Made by a program: the position numbers and the translations under genes. Below are positions 36,882 through 46,451 of a stretch of 64,000 bases of DNA, one piece after another. Within the stretch, counting starts at the first letter, position 1, and each line of letters starts with the position of its first letter. Under the pieces are notes generated by a model. The model had not been told where the DNA came from. It made no database searches and worked only from the letters and a program-made list of their open reading frames with translations. This DNA is from Acidovorax kalamii (lineage in GTDB: Bacteria; Pseudomonadota; Gammaproteobacteria; Burkholderiales; Burkholderiaceae_C): contig NZ_NOIG01000011.1 in assembly GCF_002245625.1 (NCBI RefSeq), positions 186,001 through 250,000 on the forward strand, in the 5' to 3' direction.

Positions 36882-36949
36882 GTCGTGCTTTCTTGTGGCC
36901 CCTGTCCCCGCAACGGGGCAGGTCACCTGTTGTTATTGGGAGTGACGGG

Positions 36950-37486
36950 TCAGATGTCGGAAGAGAAGTCGCCCTTGGCGTGGCGCTCTTCGACGGCACG
37001 CACAAAGGTGGGCACGCCGCCGCGCAACACGATGATGAGTTCATCGACCACGGCCACCCACAGCAGGATGGAGCCGAGTGCAAAGCTCAGCTGCGGAATC
37101 CACAAAGGCATGGGCAGCAGCCCTTGCGAGATGTCGTTGAACTCCCAGCTCTCGTAGGTGTAGCTGCACGCGGCCCACATGAGGTAACCCACGGCCACCG
37201 CACCAATGCTCAGCGCAACGGTTTCAAGCTGGCGGCAGCGGCGCGGCGGGAGCTTTTCCAGGATCAGCGTCACGCGCACGAAGTCGCCGTGTTTGAAGGC
37301 GTGGGCCATGGCCATGAAGGCGGCCGCCGCGCAGAACCAGGCCACGATGTCGTTGATGGCCCCCGTGCGCAGGCCCAGTTCGCGCATGATGCTTTGTGCC
37401 ACCATGAGCACGCAGATCAGCACGATGAAGCCCGCGCCCAGAGCGCCTGCAGCCAGGTAGATGCGGTCGAGCCAGCGGCGCAGCAT
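36950..37486 (-). CDS. TRAP transporter small permease (DctQ type)
   Basis: 178-aa, four-helix membrane subunit that links the receptor to the large permease. MLRRWLDRIYLAAGALGAGF and VAWFCAAAAFMAMAHAFKHG are typical. The ATG at 37486 overlaps the dctP stop by one base (TGATG); a GTG at 37489 is an alternative. Coupled to dctP and dctM. Confidence 0.88.
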   Translation of the reverse strand: MLRRWLDRIYLAAGALGAGFIVLICVLMVAQSIMRELGLRTGAINDIVAWFCAAAAFMAMAHAFKHGDFVRVTLILEKLPPRRCRQLETVALSIGAVAVGYLMWAACSYTYESWEFNDISQGLLPMPLWIPQLSFALGSILLWVAVVDELIIVLRGGVPTFVRAVEERHAKGDFSSDI

Positions 37487-38499
37487 CACTTCTTGGCCGG
37501 TGCAGCGGCAGGGGCGCTCTTGCGGTAGGCGGCAACAATGGCCTCACCTTCCGGCCCGGCCTTCTTGAGCCAGTCGGCCAGCATGATCTCGCCCACCTGG
37601 CGCATGTCAGACATGAGCTTGGGCGCAGGGGTGACGATCTTCATGCCTTTTTCGGTCAGTGCTTTTTTGTACCACTCGGTCTTCTCGGCGCTGACCTTCC
37701 AGCCGCGCTCTTCTGCCTCGGCCGATGCCTTGAGCAAGGCGTCCTGGCTGGGCTTGTCCAGCGCATCGAAGGCCTTCTTGTTCACGATGACCGCGTTCTT
37801 CGGCAGCCAGGCCTGGGTGTCGTGAAAGAGCTTGATGCTTTCGTAGATCTTGCTGTCGTAGCCGGTGGAACCCGAGGTCATGGTGGCCTCGACCACGCCC
37901 GTGGCCAGCGCTTGCGACAGTTCGGCCGCCTGGATGGTCACCGGCTGCGCGCCGATCAGCTCGGCGATCTTGGCCGTGGCGGGGCTGTAGGCGCGCCATT
38001 TGATGCCGCGCAGGTCGGCCACCGAGGTCAGTTCCTTCTTGGCGTAGATGCCCTGTGGTGGCCAGGCCACGGCATACAACAGCTTCATGCCCTGGGTGCC
38101 GAGCAGCTTGTCCAGCGAGGACTTCTGCGCGTCGTACAGGCGCTTGGAATCCGCATACGAGGTGGCCAGGAAGGGGATGCCATCCACGCCGTACAGCGGG
38201 TTTTCGTTCTCGAAATTGCCCAGCAGGATTTCGCCAGCGGGGGCTTGCCCGCCTTGCACGGCGCGCTTGATTTCGTTGGCCTTGAACAGCGAGGCGTTGG
38301 CGTGTACGGTGATCTTGAGCTTGCCTGCGGTGGCTGCATCCACGTCCTTGGCGAACTGCACCAGGTTTTCCGTGTGGAAGTTGCTCACGGGGTAGGCCGC
38401 AGCCAGGTCCCACTTGGCCTGGGCCATGACCGACGTGGCGGTGAAACCGCAGGCCAGGGCCAGGCCGAGGGCAGTGGCGGGGAAGATTCGACGCTTCAT
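37486..38499 (-). CDS. TRAP transporter substrate-binding protein (DctP type)
   Basis: 337-aa periplasmic receptor. The signal peptide spans about residues 1-26 (ALACGFTATSVMAQAK). The mature chain, KWDLAAAYPVSNFHTENLVQ and later ARGIK-type WRAYSPATAKIAELIGAQPV, matches the DctP fold, and a conserved Arg that binds the ligand carboxylate is likely in KWRAYS. It diverges from a MarR-like regulator followed by a 5-oxoprolinase, so a cyclic or acidic amide is a possible ligand, by inference. Confidence 0.9.
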   Translation of the reverse strand: MKRRIFPATALGLALACGFTATSVMAQAKWDLAAAYPVSNFHTENLVQFAKDVDAATAGKLKITVHANASLFKANEIKRAVQGGQAPAGEILLGNFENENPLYGVDGIPFLATSYADSKRLYDAQKSSLDKLLGTQGMKLLYAVAWPPQGIYAKKELTSVADLRGIKWRAYSPATAKIAELIGAQPVTIQAAELSQALATGVVEATMTSGSTGYDSKIYESIKLFHDTQAWLPKNAVIVNKKAFDALDKPSQDALLKASAEAEERGWKVSAEKTEWYKKALTEKGMKIVTPAPKLMSDMRQVGEIMLADWLKKAGPEGEAIVAAYRKSAPAAAPAKK

Positions 38500-38581
38500 G
38501 GGGTGCTCCGCAAGTAAGGGACGTGGGGTGAAGGGACTGTCGGCGACTGTATAGAAAACAGCCCGTGGCGACATAGGTGTT

Positions 38582-38632
38582 TTGCCTAAACGCTGACAAA
38601 TTGCCAACAAATTATTGGTGACTTGCCTACAA
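38582..38632. promoter_or_regulatory. Three TTGCC repeats in the TRAP/MarR intergenic region
   Basis: TTGCCTAAAC, TTGCCAACAA and TTGCCTACAA begin at 38582, 38601 and 38623, spaced 19 and 22 bp apart, in the 183-bp gap between dctP and the MarR-like gene. The last overlaps TACAAT (38628-38633), a possible -10 box. Candidate binding sites for the adjacent regulator. Confidence 0.4.
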
Positions 38633-38682
38633 TGCCCCATGCATATCCCGTGCCAGATTCGACTATTGCAAAGGCGGTGTTC

Positions 38683-39213
38683 ATGAAAACTGGGGCCAAG
38701 GACAAGGGCGATTCCGGTCCGATCGTGTCGTCTGCGCACCTGGTGTCGGCGCAGAGCGCGGAGATGAGCGAGTTCGAGTTCGGTCTCATCGTGGCGGGCA
38801 ATGCGTTCCACCGCTGGGTGGTGCACTGCATGGCGGCGGCGGGGCTCAAGGACCTGACGCCGCTCGACGTGGTGGTGCTGCACCATGTCACACACCGCGC
38901 GCGCGACAAGCGCTTGGCCGACATCTGCTTCATCATGAACGTGGAAGACACGCACCTGGTGAACTACTCGCTCAAAAAGCTGCAGACCCTGGGCGTGGTC
39001 GCCTCGCAGAAGAACGGCAAGGAAGTCACCTACGCCGCCACCGACACCGGCCGCGCCTATGTGCAGCGCTACCGCGAGATCCGCGAGAGCTGCCTCATCG
39101 ATGCCTTGAATGCCGATGACGCGCTCAACCGCGACATCGGCGAACTGGCCCGTTTGCTGCGTGTGCTCTCGGGCATGTATGACCAGGCAGCGCGCTCCGC
39201 AGCGTCGCTGTGA
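38683..39213 (+). CDS. MarR-like winged-helix regulator
   Basis: 176-aa regulator of the winged-helix type found next to TRAP transporters. The DNA-binding region is about residues 50-135: LTPLDVVVLHHVTHRARDKR, LADICFIMNVEDTHLVNYSL, then KKLQTLGVVASQKNGKEVTY forming the recognition helix and wing. No signal peptide or enzyme domain. The ATG at 38683 (MKTGAK) is preferred; an in-frame ATG 17 codons upstream is possible. It lies between a divergent TRAP operon and the 5-oxoprolinase, which it probably controls. Confidence 0.8.
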   Translation: MKTGAKDKGDSGPIVSSAHLVSAQSAEMSEFEFGLIVAGNAFHRWVVHCMAAAGLKDLTPLDVVVLHHVTHRARDKRLADICFIMNVEDTHLVNYSLKKLQTLGVVASQKNGKEVTYAATDTGRAYVQRYREIRESCLIDALNADDALNRDIGELARLLRVLSGMYDQAARSAASL

Positions 39214-39248
39214 CAACCTGCCCCTGGTTTCTGGTTTTTTGAATGAAA

Positions 39249-39302
39249 TGCAGCTGTAGCGCAGGTAGTGAATGCGCTGGCAGCTATTGATTAGATAGCA
39301 TC
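39249..39302. repeat. Interspersed palindromic repeat, copy
   Basis: GCAGCTGTAGCGCA, spacer, then TGCGCTGGCAGCTATTGATT and tail AGATAGCATC. It fills the gap between the MarR-like gene and the 5-oxoprolinase, ending four bases before its ATG. Confidence 0.55.
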
Positions 39303-39305
39303 ATC

Positions 39306-42300
39306 ATGTCCCAACAAGTTTCTCCTTTGTCCCGCTGGCAGTTCTGGATCGACCGGGGCGGCACCTTCACCGACGTAGTGGGAAAGCGCCCGGACGGCAC
39401 CTTGGTCACGCACAAGCTGCTGTCCGAGAACCCCGAGCAGTACAAGGACGCGGCCGTGGCCGGCATTCGCCACCTGCTGGGCCTGAAGCCCGGTGAACCG
39501 GTGACCCCTGCGCTGGTGGAGTGCGTGAAGATGGGCACCACCGTGGCCACCAACGCGCTGCTTGAGCGCAAGGGTGAGCCCACTTTGCTCATCACCACCA
39601 AGGGTTTTAAAGACGCGCTGCGCATCGCCTACCAGAACCGCCCGCGTCTGTTTGACCGCCACATCGTGCTGCCCGAGTTGCTGTACGAGCGCGTGATCGA
39701 GGCCCAGGAGCGCATGGGCGCACACGGCGAGGTGATCGAGCCGCTGGACGAAGCCCACCTCAAGGAACGCCTGTGGGCGGCCTACGACGCAGGCCTGCGC
39801 AGCGCGGCCATCGTGTTCATGCACGGTTATCGCTACACCACACACGAAGAAGCCGCCGCCCGCATTGCGCGCGAAGCGGGCTTCACGCAGGTCAGCGCAT
39901 CGCACGACACCAGCCCCATGATGAAGCTGGTGAGCCGGGGCGACACCACCGTGGTGGATGCGTACCTGTCGCCCATCCTGCGCCGCTATGTGGACCAGGT
40001 GGCGAGCGAAATGCCGGGCGTCAAGCTGTTCTTCATGCAGTCGTCGGGCGGCCTGACGGATGCGCAGGTGTTCCAGGGCAAGGACGCGATCCTGAGTGGC
40101 CCTGCAGGTGGCATTGTCGGCATGGCGCGCACCGCCGGTTTGGCAGGCCACGACAAGGTCATCGGCTTTGACATGGGCGGCACCAGTACCGACGTGAGCC
40201 ACTACGCAGGCGAGTTCGAGCGCGAGTTCGAGACCCAGGTGGCGGGCGTGCGCATGCGCGCACCCATGATGAGCATCCACACCGTGGCGGCCGGTGGCGG
40301 CTCCATCCTCGGTTTTGACGGCGCACGTTTTCGCGTCGGCCCCGAAAGCGCGGGTGCCAACCCTGGCCCCGCCAGCTACCGCAGGGGCGGCCCGCTGGCC
40401 GTGACCGATGCGAACGTGATGGTGGGCAAGATCCAGCCCGCGCATTTCCCCAAGGTGTTTGGCCATGCGGCCAACGAGGCGCTTGACCGCGATGTGGTGG
40501 CGCAGAAGTTTGCGCAGCTGGCGGTGCAAAGCGGCCGCTCGCAAGAAGACGTGGCCCATGGCTTCATCCAGATCGCCGTGCAGCAGATGGCCAATGCGAT
40601 CAAGAAGATCAGTGTTGCGCGCGGGTATGACGTGACGCGCTACACCCTGCAGTGTTTTGGCGGCGCGGGCGGCCAGCATGCGTGTCTGGTGGCCGATGCT
40701 TTGGGCATGACGCGCGTCTTTGTGCACCCGCTGGCGGGCGTGCTCAGTGCTTACGGCATGGGCCTCGCCGACCAGAACGTGATCCGCGAACAGGCGGTGG
40801 AAACCAGGCTCGTGCCAAACGCGCTCGCTGGCATCGAAGCCACGCTGGACCAACTCGCTACCACCGCACGCACCGAGCTGGAGCGCCAGCAGGTGGGCGC
40901 GGGCACTGCGGTGGTGCACCGCCGTGTGCATGTGCGCTACGAGGGCAGCGACTCGGCACTCATCGTGCCGTTTGGCTCGCTGGCCGAAATCACCGCCGCG
41001 TTCGAGAACGCCTACCGCCAGCGTTTTGCGTTCCTCATGCAGGGCAAGGGTCTGGTGGTGGAAGCCGTGTCGGTCGAGGCGGTGGTGCCCGGCGACGCGC
41101 CCGTGGAGCCGCGCCACGCGCTGCAACCCGCGCGCGAGGTGCCGCGCCGCAGCACCGTGCGCATGTACACCGGCGGTGTGGACGGCGTGCCCGCGTGGCA
41201 CGACGCCGCCCTGGTGGTGCGCGAGGATTTGCGCCCCGGCGATGTGATCCCCGGCCCGGCCATCATTGCCGAGAAGAACGCCACCACCATCGTCGAGCCT
41301 GGCTGGGAGGCCGCGTTGACAGACCTGGACCACCTGCTGCTCAACCGCCGTGTGGCGCGCGCTGTGCAACACGCCGTGGGCACCACGGTGGACCCGGTGC
41401 TGCTGGAAGTGTTCAACAACCTGTTCATGAACATCGCCGAGCAGATGGGCCTGCAACTGCAGAACACGGCGTACTCGGTGAACATCAAGGAGCGGCTCGA
41501 TTTCAGCTGCGCGCTGTTCGACACGGCGGGCAACCTGATTGCCAACGCGCCGCACATGCCCGTGCACCTGGGCTCCATGGGCGAGAGCATCAAGACGGTG
41601 ATCCGCGAGAACGCGGGCAAGATGCAGCCCGGCGACGTGTTCGTGCTCAACGACCCGTACCACGGCGGCACCCACCTGCCCGACATCACGGTCATCACCC
41701 CGGTCTACATCGCTGACGAGGCCACGCCCACTTTTTACGTGGGCAGCCGCGGCCACCACGCCGATGTGGGTGGCACCACGCCGGGCTCCATGCCGCCGTT
41801 CTCCACGCGCATCGAGGAAGAGGGCGTGCAGATCAACAACGTGAAGCTGGTGGAGCGCGGCGTGCTGCGCGAGGCGGAGATGGTTGCGCTGCTCGAAAGC
41901 GGCGAATACCCCAGCCGCAACCCGCAGCAGAACATGGCGGACTTGCGCGCGCAGATCGCGGCGAACGAGAAGGGCCAGCAGGAGCTGCGCCGCATGGTGG
42001 GCGAGTTTGGGCTGGACGTGGTGCAGGCCTATATGCGCCATGTGCAGGACAACGCCGAGGAATCCGTGCGCCGTGTGATCACGCGCCTGAAGGACGGCCA
42101 GTACACGCTGCCGCTGGACAACGGCGCGCAGATCAGTGTGGCCGTGAAGGTGGATGCCAAGAGCCGCAGCGCCACCATCGACTTCACCGGCACCAGCCCA
42201 CAGCAGACGAACAACTTCAACGCGCCCACGGCGGTGTGCATGGCGGCGGTGCTGTATGTGTTCCGCACGCTGGTGGACGACGATATTCCGCTGAATGCTG

Positions 42301-42956
42301 GGTGCCTCAAGCCGCTCAACGTGATCATCCCGCCGGGCAGCATGCTCAACCCCAATCCGCCAGCCTCGGTGGTGGCGGGCAATGTGGAGACTTCTACCTG
42401 CATCACCAACGCGTTGTATGGCGCGCTGGGCCTGATGGCGGCAGGGCAGTGCACCATGAACAACTTCACCTTTGGCAGCACGCGCTACCAGTACTACGAG
42501 ACCATCTCGGGCGGCAGCGGCGCGGGTGGGGTGTGGGATGCGAATGGGCAGCTGGCGGGTGGGTTTGGCGGCACCAGTGTCGTGCAGTGCCACATGACCA
42601 ACTCGCGCCTGACGGACCCCGAGGTGCTGGAGTTCCGCTTTCCGGTGCGGCTGGAGGGCTACGAGATCCGCAAGGGATCGGGCGGTGCGGGCCAGTGGAA
42701 GGGTGGCGACGGCGGCATCCGCCGGGTGCGCTTTCTGGAACCGATGACGGCCAGCATCCTGTCGAACGGCCGCCACCATGGCGCGTTTGGCATGGCGGGC
42801 GGCCAGCCGGGGGCCGTGGGCATCAACAAGGTGGTGCGCAGCGATGGTCGCGTGGAACTGCTGGACCACATCGGCCAGGCCGAGATGCAACCGGGCGACG
42901 TGTTTGAAATCCACACGCCGGGCGGCGGCGGCTTCGGATTCGCAGACCAAAAATAG
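39306..42956 (+). CDS. 5-oxoprolinase (ATP-hydrolysing), fused HyuA/HyuB
   Basis: 1216-aa single-chain enzyme joining hydantoinase A-type (about residues 1-690) and B-type (about 700-1216) subunits. HyuA motifs: [49 protein letters not shown]. HyuB motifs: [45 protein letters not shown]. Fused members include 5-oxoprolinase, which opens pyroglutamate to glutamate with ATP; hydantoin-type substrates are also possible. The adjacent TRAP receptor and MarR-like gene suggest uptake plus hydrolysis of the same compound. Confidence 0.9.
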   Translation: MSQQVSPLSRWQFWIDRGGTFTDVVGKRPDGTLVTHKLLSENPEQYKDAAVAGIRHLLGLKPGEPVTPALVECVKMGTTVATNALLERKGEPTLLITTKGFKDALRIAYQNRPRLFDRHIVLPELLYERVIEAQERMGAHGEVIEPLDEAHLKERLWAAYDAGLRSAAIVFMHGYRYTTHEEAAARIAREAGFTQVSASHDTSPMMKLVSRGDTTVVDAYLSPILRRYVDQVASEMPGVKLFFMQSSGGLTDAQVFQGKDAILSGPAGGIVGMARTAGLAGHDKVIGFDMGGTSTDVSHYAGEFEREFETQVAGVRMRAPMMSIHTVAAGGGSILGFDGARFRVGPESAGANPGPASYRRGGPLAVTDANVMVGKIQPAHFPKVFGHAANEALDRDVVAQKFAQLAVQSGRSQEDVAHGFIQIAVQQMANAIKKISVARGYDVTRYTLQCFGGAGGQHACLVADALGMTRVFVHPLAGVLSAYGMGLADQNVIREQAVETRLVPNALAGIEATLDQLATTARTELERQQVGAGTAVVHRRVHVRYEGSDSALIVPFGSLAEITAAFENAYRQRFAFLMQGKGLVVEAVSVEAVVPGDAPVEPRHALQPAREVPRRSTVRMYTGGVDGVPAWHDAALVVREDLRPGDVIPGPAIIAEKNATTIVEPGWEAALTDLDHLLLNRRVARAVQHAVGTTVDPVLLEVFNNLFMNIAEQMGLQLQNTAYSVNIKERLDFSCALFDTAGNLIANAPHMPVHLGSMGESIKTVIRENAGKMQPGDVFVLNDPYHGGTHLPDITVITPVYIADEATPTFYVGSRGHHADVGGTTPGSMPPFSTRIEEEGVQINNVKLVERGVLREAEMVALLESGEYPSRNPQQNMADLRAQIAANEKGQQELRRMVGEFGLDVVQAYMRHVQDNAEESVRRVITRLKDGQYTLPLDNGAQISVAVKVDAKSRSATIDFTGTSPQQTNNFNAPTAVCMAAVLYVFRTLVDDDIPLNAGCLKPLNVIIPPGSMLNPNPPASVVAGNVETSTCITNALYGALGLMAAGQCTMNNFTFGSTRYQYYETISGGSGAGGVWDANGQLAGGFGGTSVVQCHMTNSRLTDPEVLEFRFPVRLEGYEIRKGSGGAGQWKGGDGGIRRVRFLEPMTASILSNGRHHGAFGMAGGQPGAVGINKVVRSDGRVELLDHIGQAEMQPGDVFEIHTPGGGGFGFADQK

Positions 42957-42960
42957 TGAT

Positions 42961-43007
42961 AAAAATGGCTGCTTGCGCGCGTCCATCAAGCGCAAGCAGC
43001 TATCAAA
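42961..43007. repeat. Interspersed palindromic repeat, best copy
   Basis: Perfect 11-bp stem GCTGCTTGCGC (42968-42978) / GCGCAAGCAGC (42990-43000) around an 11-nt spacer, flanked by AAAAATG and TATCAAATC. It occupies the whole gap between the convergent 5-oxoprolinase and mnhG genes, so it may double as a terminator. Confidence 0.75.
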
Positions 43008-43409
43008 TCAGGAGTCTTTGGCATCTGCAGGCGCTGCAGATGCCTTGGGCTGGCTCAGGCTGGGAGGCACATCCAGCCCCATCTGCCGCGCGCGGAACAG
43101 CGCCGCGCGCATCAAGAAGATCGACATGATGGGCACCGTGATCGCCACGAACACGGCGATCAGCAGTGCATGCAGCGCCAGGCTGCGGTCGGCCACCGAG
43201 AAGTACAGCACCGTGCCATGCATGATCAGCCAGCAGCCCAGCGTAGCGATGATGGCGGGGGCGTGTACCCGTTCAAAAAACGTGGGCAGGCGCAGCAAGC
43301 CGGTGGAGCCCAGCAGGGCCAGCCCGGCGCCCGCCAGCACCAGCAGGGCCACGATGATTTCAAGCCAGAGCGGCAGCACGGCGACGGCAGTGGTAGCGGC
43401 GTCGGTCAT
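43008..43409 (-). CDS. mnhG: Mrp/Pha Na+/H+ antiporter subunit G
   Basis: 133-aa membrane subunit of the Mrp (Mnh/Pha) complex. Three hydrophobic segments; TGLLRLPTFFERVHAPAIIA and GCWLIMHGTVLYF are typical. The start overlaps the mnhF stop (ATGA). Last gene of the operon, with a Pro/Ala-rich C-terminus. Confidence 0.88.
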   Translation of the reverse strand: MTDAATTAVAVLPLWLEIIVALLVLAGAGLALLGSTGLLRLPTFFERVHAPAIIATLGCWLIMHGTVLYFSVADRSLALHALLIAVFVAITVPIMSIFLMRAALFRARQMGLDVPPSLSQPKASAAPADAKDS

Positions 43410-43684
43410 TCGATCACCTCGCCACGCAGCAGAAACTTGGCCATGGCCATGCTGCCCACAAAGCTGAACAGCGCCAGCAGCAGCGCGGCCTCGAAGTAGT
43501 TCTTGCTGCCATACAGCAGGCCCAGCACCAGCATCACGAGCATGCCGCTCAGGTACATGCAGTCGAGCGCCAGCACGCGGTCTTGTGCCGAGGGGCCCTT
43601 GAGCAGGCGCACCAGCGCGCAGCCCATGGCCAGTGCCAGCATGAACAGGGCGATGGGGAGGGCCCAATCCAGTATCGGGGTCAT
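43406..43684 (-). CDS. mnhF: Mrp/Pha Na+/H+ antiporter subunit F
   Basis: 92-aa membrane subunit with three helices: WALPIALFMLALAMGCALVR, the KGPSAQDRVLALDCMYLSG loop and FEAALLLALFSFVGSMAMAK. The order A-to-G and overlaps of a few bases with mnhE and mnhG define it. Confidence 0.9.
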   Translation of the reverse strand: MTPILDWALPIALFMLALAMGCALVRLLKGPSAQDRVLALDCMYLSGMLVMLVLGLLYGSKNYFEAALLLALFSFVGSMAMAKFLLRGEVIE

Positions 43685-44211
43685 TCAAAAATCTCCATCA
43701 AGGGGGCCTCGTAGCGCTGCTTCACGTCGGCGATCACGGTGGTGGGGTCGTCCAGCTCCAGCACGTGCAACAGCAGCATGCTGCGGTCCAGCGACAGCTC
43801 GGCCCAGGCGGTGCCGGGGGTGATGCAGACGATCATGGCCAGCACGGCCAGCGCGTTGGGGTCGCGCACATCGAGCGGGATGTGCACAAACCCTGCAGGG
43901 TGGCGCCTGCGGCCGGGCGCCAGCAGCAGGCGGGCCACGGCCAGGTTGGAGCGGGTGGTGTCGGCCACCACCGTGAAGGCCAGGCGCAGCACGGCGCCGG
44001 GTTTGCGCACGCGCACCGGCAGCGGGCGTAGCCCGGCCGTGAGCAGCGGAATCGCCAGCGCGAGCACGCTGCCCAGCACGAAATGCCCGGCACTCAGGCT
44101 GCGGTTGAGCAGCAGCCACAGGCCCAGCAGCGCCAGCGACAGCAGGGGCGCGGGCACCAGCCGCTTGAAGGGCCGGGGCGATGCAGGGGTGTTGGAGGAC
44201 TCTGGCTTCAT
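43681..44211 (-). CDS. mnhE: Mrp/Pha Na+/H+ antiporter subunit E
   Basis: 176-aa subunit. Two N-terminal helices, then a soluble C-terminal part with VCITPGTAWAELSLDRSMLL, the usual MnhE motif. Overlaps the mnhD stop and mnhF start by 4 bp each, showing translational coupling. Confidence 0.9.
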   Translation of the reverse strand: MKPESSNTPASPRPFKRLVPAPLLSLALLGLWLLLNRSLSAGHFVLGSVLALAIPLLTAGLRPLPVRVRKPGAVLRLAFTVVADTTRSNLAVARLLLAPGRRRHPAGFVHIPLDVRDPNALAVLAMIVCITPGTAWAELSLDRSMLLLHVLELDDPTTVIADVKQRYEAPLMEIFE

Positions 44212-45926
44212 GGCAGGCTGCCCCCCGGTGCGGCGGCAGGCTTGGTGGGCGGATTGGGCACGGGGTCGGCCGTCATCACGGCGCGCACATACCCGGCGGG
44301 CGCGTGCAGCGCGTCGGCCGTGGCCTGGGTGTAGCGCATCACGGCCCCGGCCTGCCAGGCCAGCGCCGCGCAGGCGCTCAGCAGCAGGGCAATGGGCAAG
44401 CCCTCCAGCACCAGCAGCTTGGGGGCCGAGCGGTCGTGCGCGGCCCAGAAGTGGCGGATGCCTGCGCGGGTCAGGGCCACCAGCGCCAGCAGGCCCGAGG
44501 CCACCAGCAGGGCCACCAGCGTCCAGCCCGCAGCACCCAGCTGGAACCCGCTGGATGCGCCCAGCCCCAGCGGGTTGAGCAGCGCATGCACCATGGCGAA
44601 CTTGCCCACAAACCCCGGCAGCGGTGGCAGGCCTGCAATGATCAGCGTGCAGGCGATGAAGGCCAGGCCCAGGAAGGCGGCAGCGGCCGGAATCACCTGG
44701 CCGATCAGCGCCTCCTCCTTGTCGTCGAGGTTCATGCCTTCGGTGGGCATCAGATCGGCCGACAGGAACGGCGCGTCGTCGGTCTGCTCATAGGGGGCGA
44801 GGTTGGAGCCGTCGTTGCGCCAGCGGTCGATCAGGTCGGTGAGCAGGAAGAGGGCACTTACCGCCAGCGTGGAGCTGAGCAGGTAGTACAGCAGCCCGCC
44901 CGTGAGCAGGTTCTGGCCGAAGCCCACGGCGGCCAGCAGCGTGCCCGACGACAGGATGGCCGCAAAGCCCGCGATGTGCCCCAGGCGCTGCGAACCCAGC
45001 ATGCCGATGGCGCCAAACGCCATGGTGAGCAGGCCGCCGCCAATCAGCCACTGGCTGCCAAACTGGGCCGAGTCTCCGGCCTCGGCGCCGAACAGCAGCG
45101 TCCACAGCCGCAGCACGCTGTACACGCCCACCTTGGTCATCAGCGCAAACAGCGCGCCCACGGGCGCCGTGGCTGCGCTGTAGGCGGGCACCAGCCAGAA
45201 GTTGAGCGGCCACACGGCGGCCTTGATGAGAAACGCCACCGCCAGGATGGCCGCCGCCGCATGCAGCAGGCCCCGGTCTGCGGGCGCAATGCCCGCAATG
45301 CTCTGCGCCAGGTCGGCCATGTTGAGCGTGCCGGTGATGCCATACAGCATCGACACCCCGATCAGGAACAGCGACGAGGCCGCGAGGTTGATGGCGATGT
45401 AGTGCAGCCCGGCAGACACGCGAGGGCGCCCCGAGCCATGCAGCAGCAGCCCGTAAGACGCCGCCAGCATGATCTCGAAGAACACAAACAGGTTGAACAG
45501 GTCGGCCGTGAGGAAGGCACCCGCGAGCCCCATGAGCTGGAACTGGAACAGCGGGTGAAAGTGCACGCCCGCGCGGTGCCAGCGCGCCGCCGAGAACAGC
45601 ACGGTGGCCAGCGCCACGGTGCTGCACAGCACCAGCATCATGGCCGAGAGCCGGTCGATGGTGAGCACGATGCCAAACGGCGCGGGCCAGTTTCCCGGCA
45701 GGTACACGCCCAGGCTGCCGGGCAGGTTGGGGTCCTTGGCCTGCACCAGCAGCAGCACAGCCACCACCAGGCCCAGCAAGGTCGAGGTGATGTTGAGCGT
45801 GACCTTGGTGCGCTGGCGTTCTTCGCGCAGCAGCAGCATGAGCCCGGCAGTGAGCAGGGGCAGCGCGATGGGGGCGAGGATCAGGTGCGGCATCAACCGC
45901 TCAAGTAGAAATCCTGTGAATGTCAT
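44208..45926 (-). CDS. mnhD: Mrp/Pha Na+/H+ antiporter subunit D
   Basis: 572-aa, about 14-helix subunit related to NADH dehydrogenase ND4/ND5. Proton-path segments include ADLFNLFVFFEIMLAASYGL, FLIKAAVWPLNFWLVPAYSA and TKVGVYSVLRLWTLLF. The N-terminus is uncertain: the ATG at 45926 (MTFTGFLLERL) is used; the ATG at 45893 (MPHLILAP) is also possible. A structured repeat separates it from mnhC, unlike the tight coupling of the other genes. Confidence 0.9.
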   Translation of the reverse strand: MTFTGFLLERLMPHLILAPIALPLLTAGLMLLLREERQRTKVTLNITSTLLGLVVAVLLLVQAKDPNLPGSLGVYLPGNWPAPFGIVLTIDRLSAMMLVLCSTVALATVLFSAARWHRAGVHFHPLFQFQLMGLAGAFLTADLFNLFVFFEIMLAASYGLLLHGSGRPRVSAGLHYIAINLAASSLFLIGVSMLYGITGTLNMADLAQSIAGIAPADRGLLHAAAAILAVAFLIKAAVWPLNFWLVPAYSAATAPVGALFALMTKVGVYSVLRLWTLLFGAEAGDSAQFGSQWLIGGGLLTMAFGAIGMLGSQRLGHIAGFAAILSSGTLLAAVGFGQNLLTGGLLYYLLSSTLAVSALFLLTDLIDRWRNDGSNLAPYEQTDDAPFLSADLMPTEGMNLDDKEEALIGQVIPAAAAFLGLAFIACTLIIAGLPPLPGFVGKFAMVHALLNPLGLGASSGFQLGAAGWTLVALLVASGLLALVALTRAGIRHFWAAHDRSAPKLLVLEGLPIALLLSACAALAWQAGAVMRYTQATADALHAPAGYVRAVMTADPVPNPPTKPAAAPGGSLP

Positions 45927-45990
45927 GTCATTTGTCCAAGGCGCTGCGCACGAAACTGGCACGCGCCAGACCAGGGCAGCCTAGCAAGGG

Positions 45991-46085
45991 CCGCCCCGCA
46001 GCGAGGGCTGCGTCCCCCTGCCCGCAGTGCGCAGCACTGCGAGAGCGGGGGGAAGGCGCGCAGCGCCTCAGGGGGGTGTTCTTCA
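45991..46085. repeat. GC-rich structured repeat at the mnhC 3' end (second repeat family)
   Basis: Contains GCGTCCCCCT (46010-46019), a hairpin around AGTGCGCAGCACT, GGGGGGAAGGCGC, the stem-loop GGCGC-GCA-GCGCC, and CTCAGGGGGG. CCCCCT can pair with AGGGGG across the element. It ends just before the mnhC stop codon (complement at 46086-46088). A shorter relative lies at 56321-56361. Confidence 0.6.
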
Positions 46086-46451
46086 TCAAGGCATTTCCTG
46101 GGCGTCTTTGGCGCGGCTGCCATCCACATGGTCGGTGCCCGCCATGCCGCGTGAGGCCAGCAGCACCACCAGGAACAGGGCCGTCATGGCAAAGCCGATC
46201 ACGATGGCAGTGAGCGTGAGCGCCTGGGGCATGGGGTCGGCATAGTGGGCCAGGTCCTGCGGCAGGCCGGGCTGCAGCACGGGCTCCTTGTCAATCGCCA
46301 GGCCCAGGCGGCCCATGCTGAAGATGAAGAGGTTGACGGCGTACGACAGCAGCGACAGGCCCATGATGACCTGGAAGGTGCGGGGTCGCAGCAGCAGCCA
46401 CACACCCGAGCCGGTGAGCACGCCAATGGCCAAGGCCAGTATCAGTTCCAT
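46086..46451 (-). CDS. mnhC: Mrp/Pha Na+/H+ antiporter subunit C
   Basis: 121-aa, three-helix subunit related to NuoK. QVIMGLSLLSYAVNLFIFSM and LTLTAIVIGFAMTALFLVVL are typical. It overlaps the end of mnhAB by 10 bp. The C-terminus is hydrophilic. Confidence 0.9.
   Translation of the reverse strand: MELILALAIGVLTGSGVWLLLRPRTFQVIMGLSLLSYAVNLFIFSMGRLGLAIDKEPVLQPGLPQDLAHYADPMPQALTLTAIVIGFAMTALFLVVLLASRGMAGTDHVDGSRAKDAQEMP

Noticed and set aside
39291..42995. Very long open frame on the minus strand (about 1234 codons) opposite the 5-oxoprolinase gene.
   Set aside because: It is rich in His, Arg, Ala and Gly with no domain pattern, as expected for the complement of a high-GC gene. The plus-strand frame matches a known enzyme from end to end.
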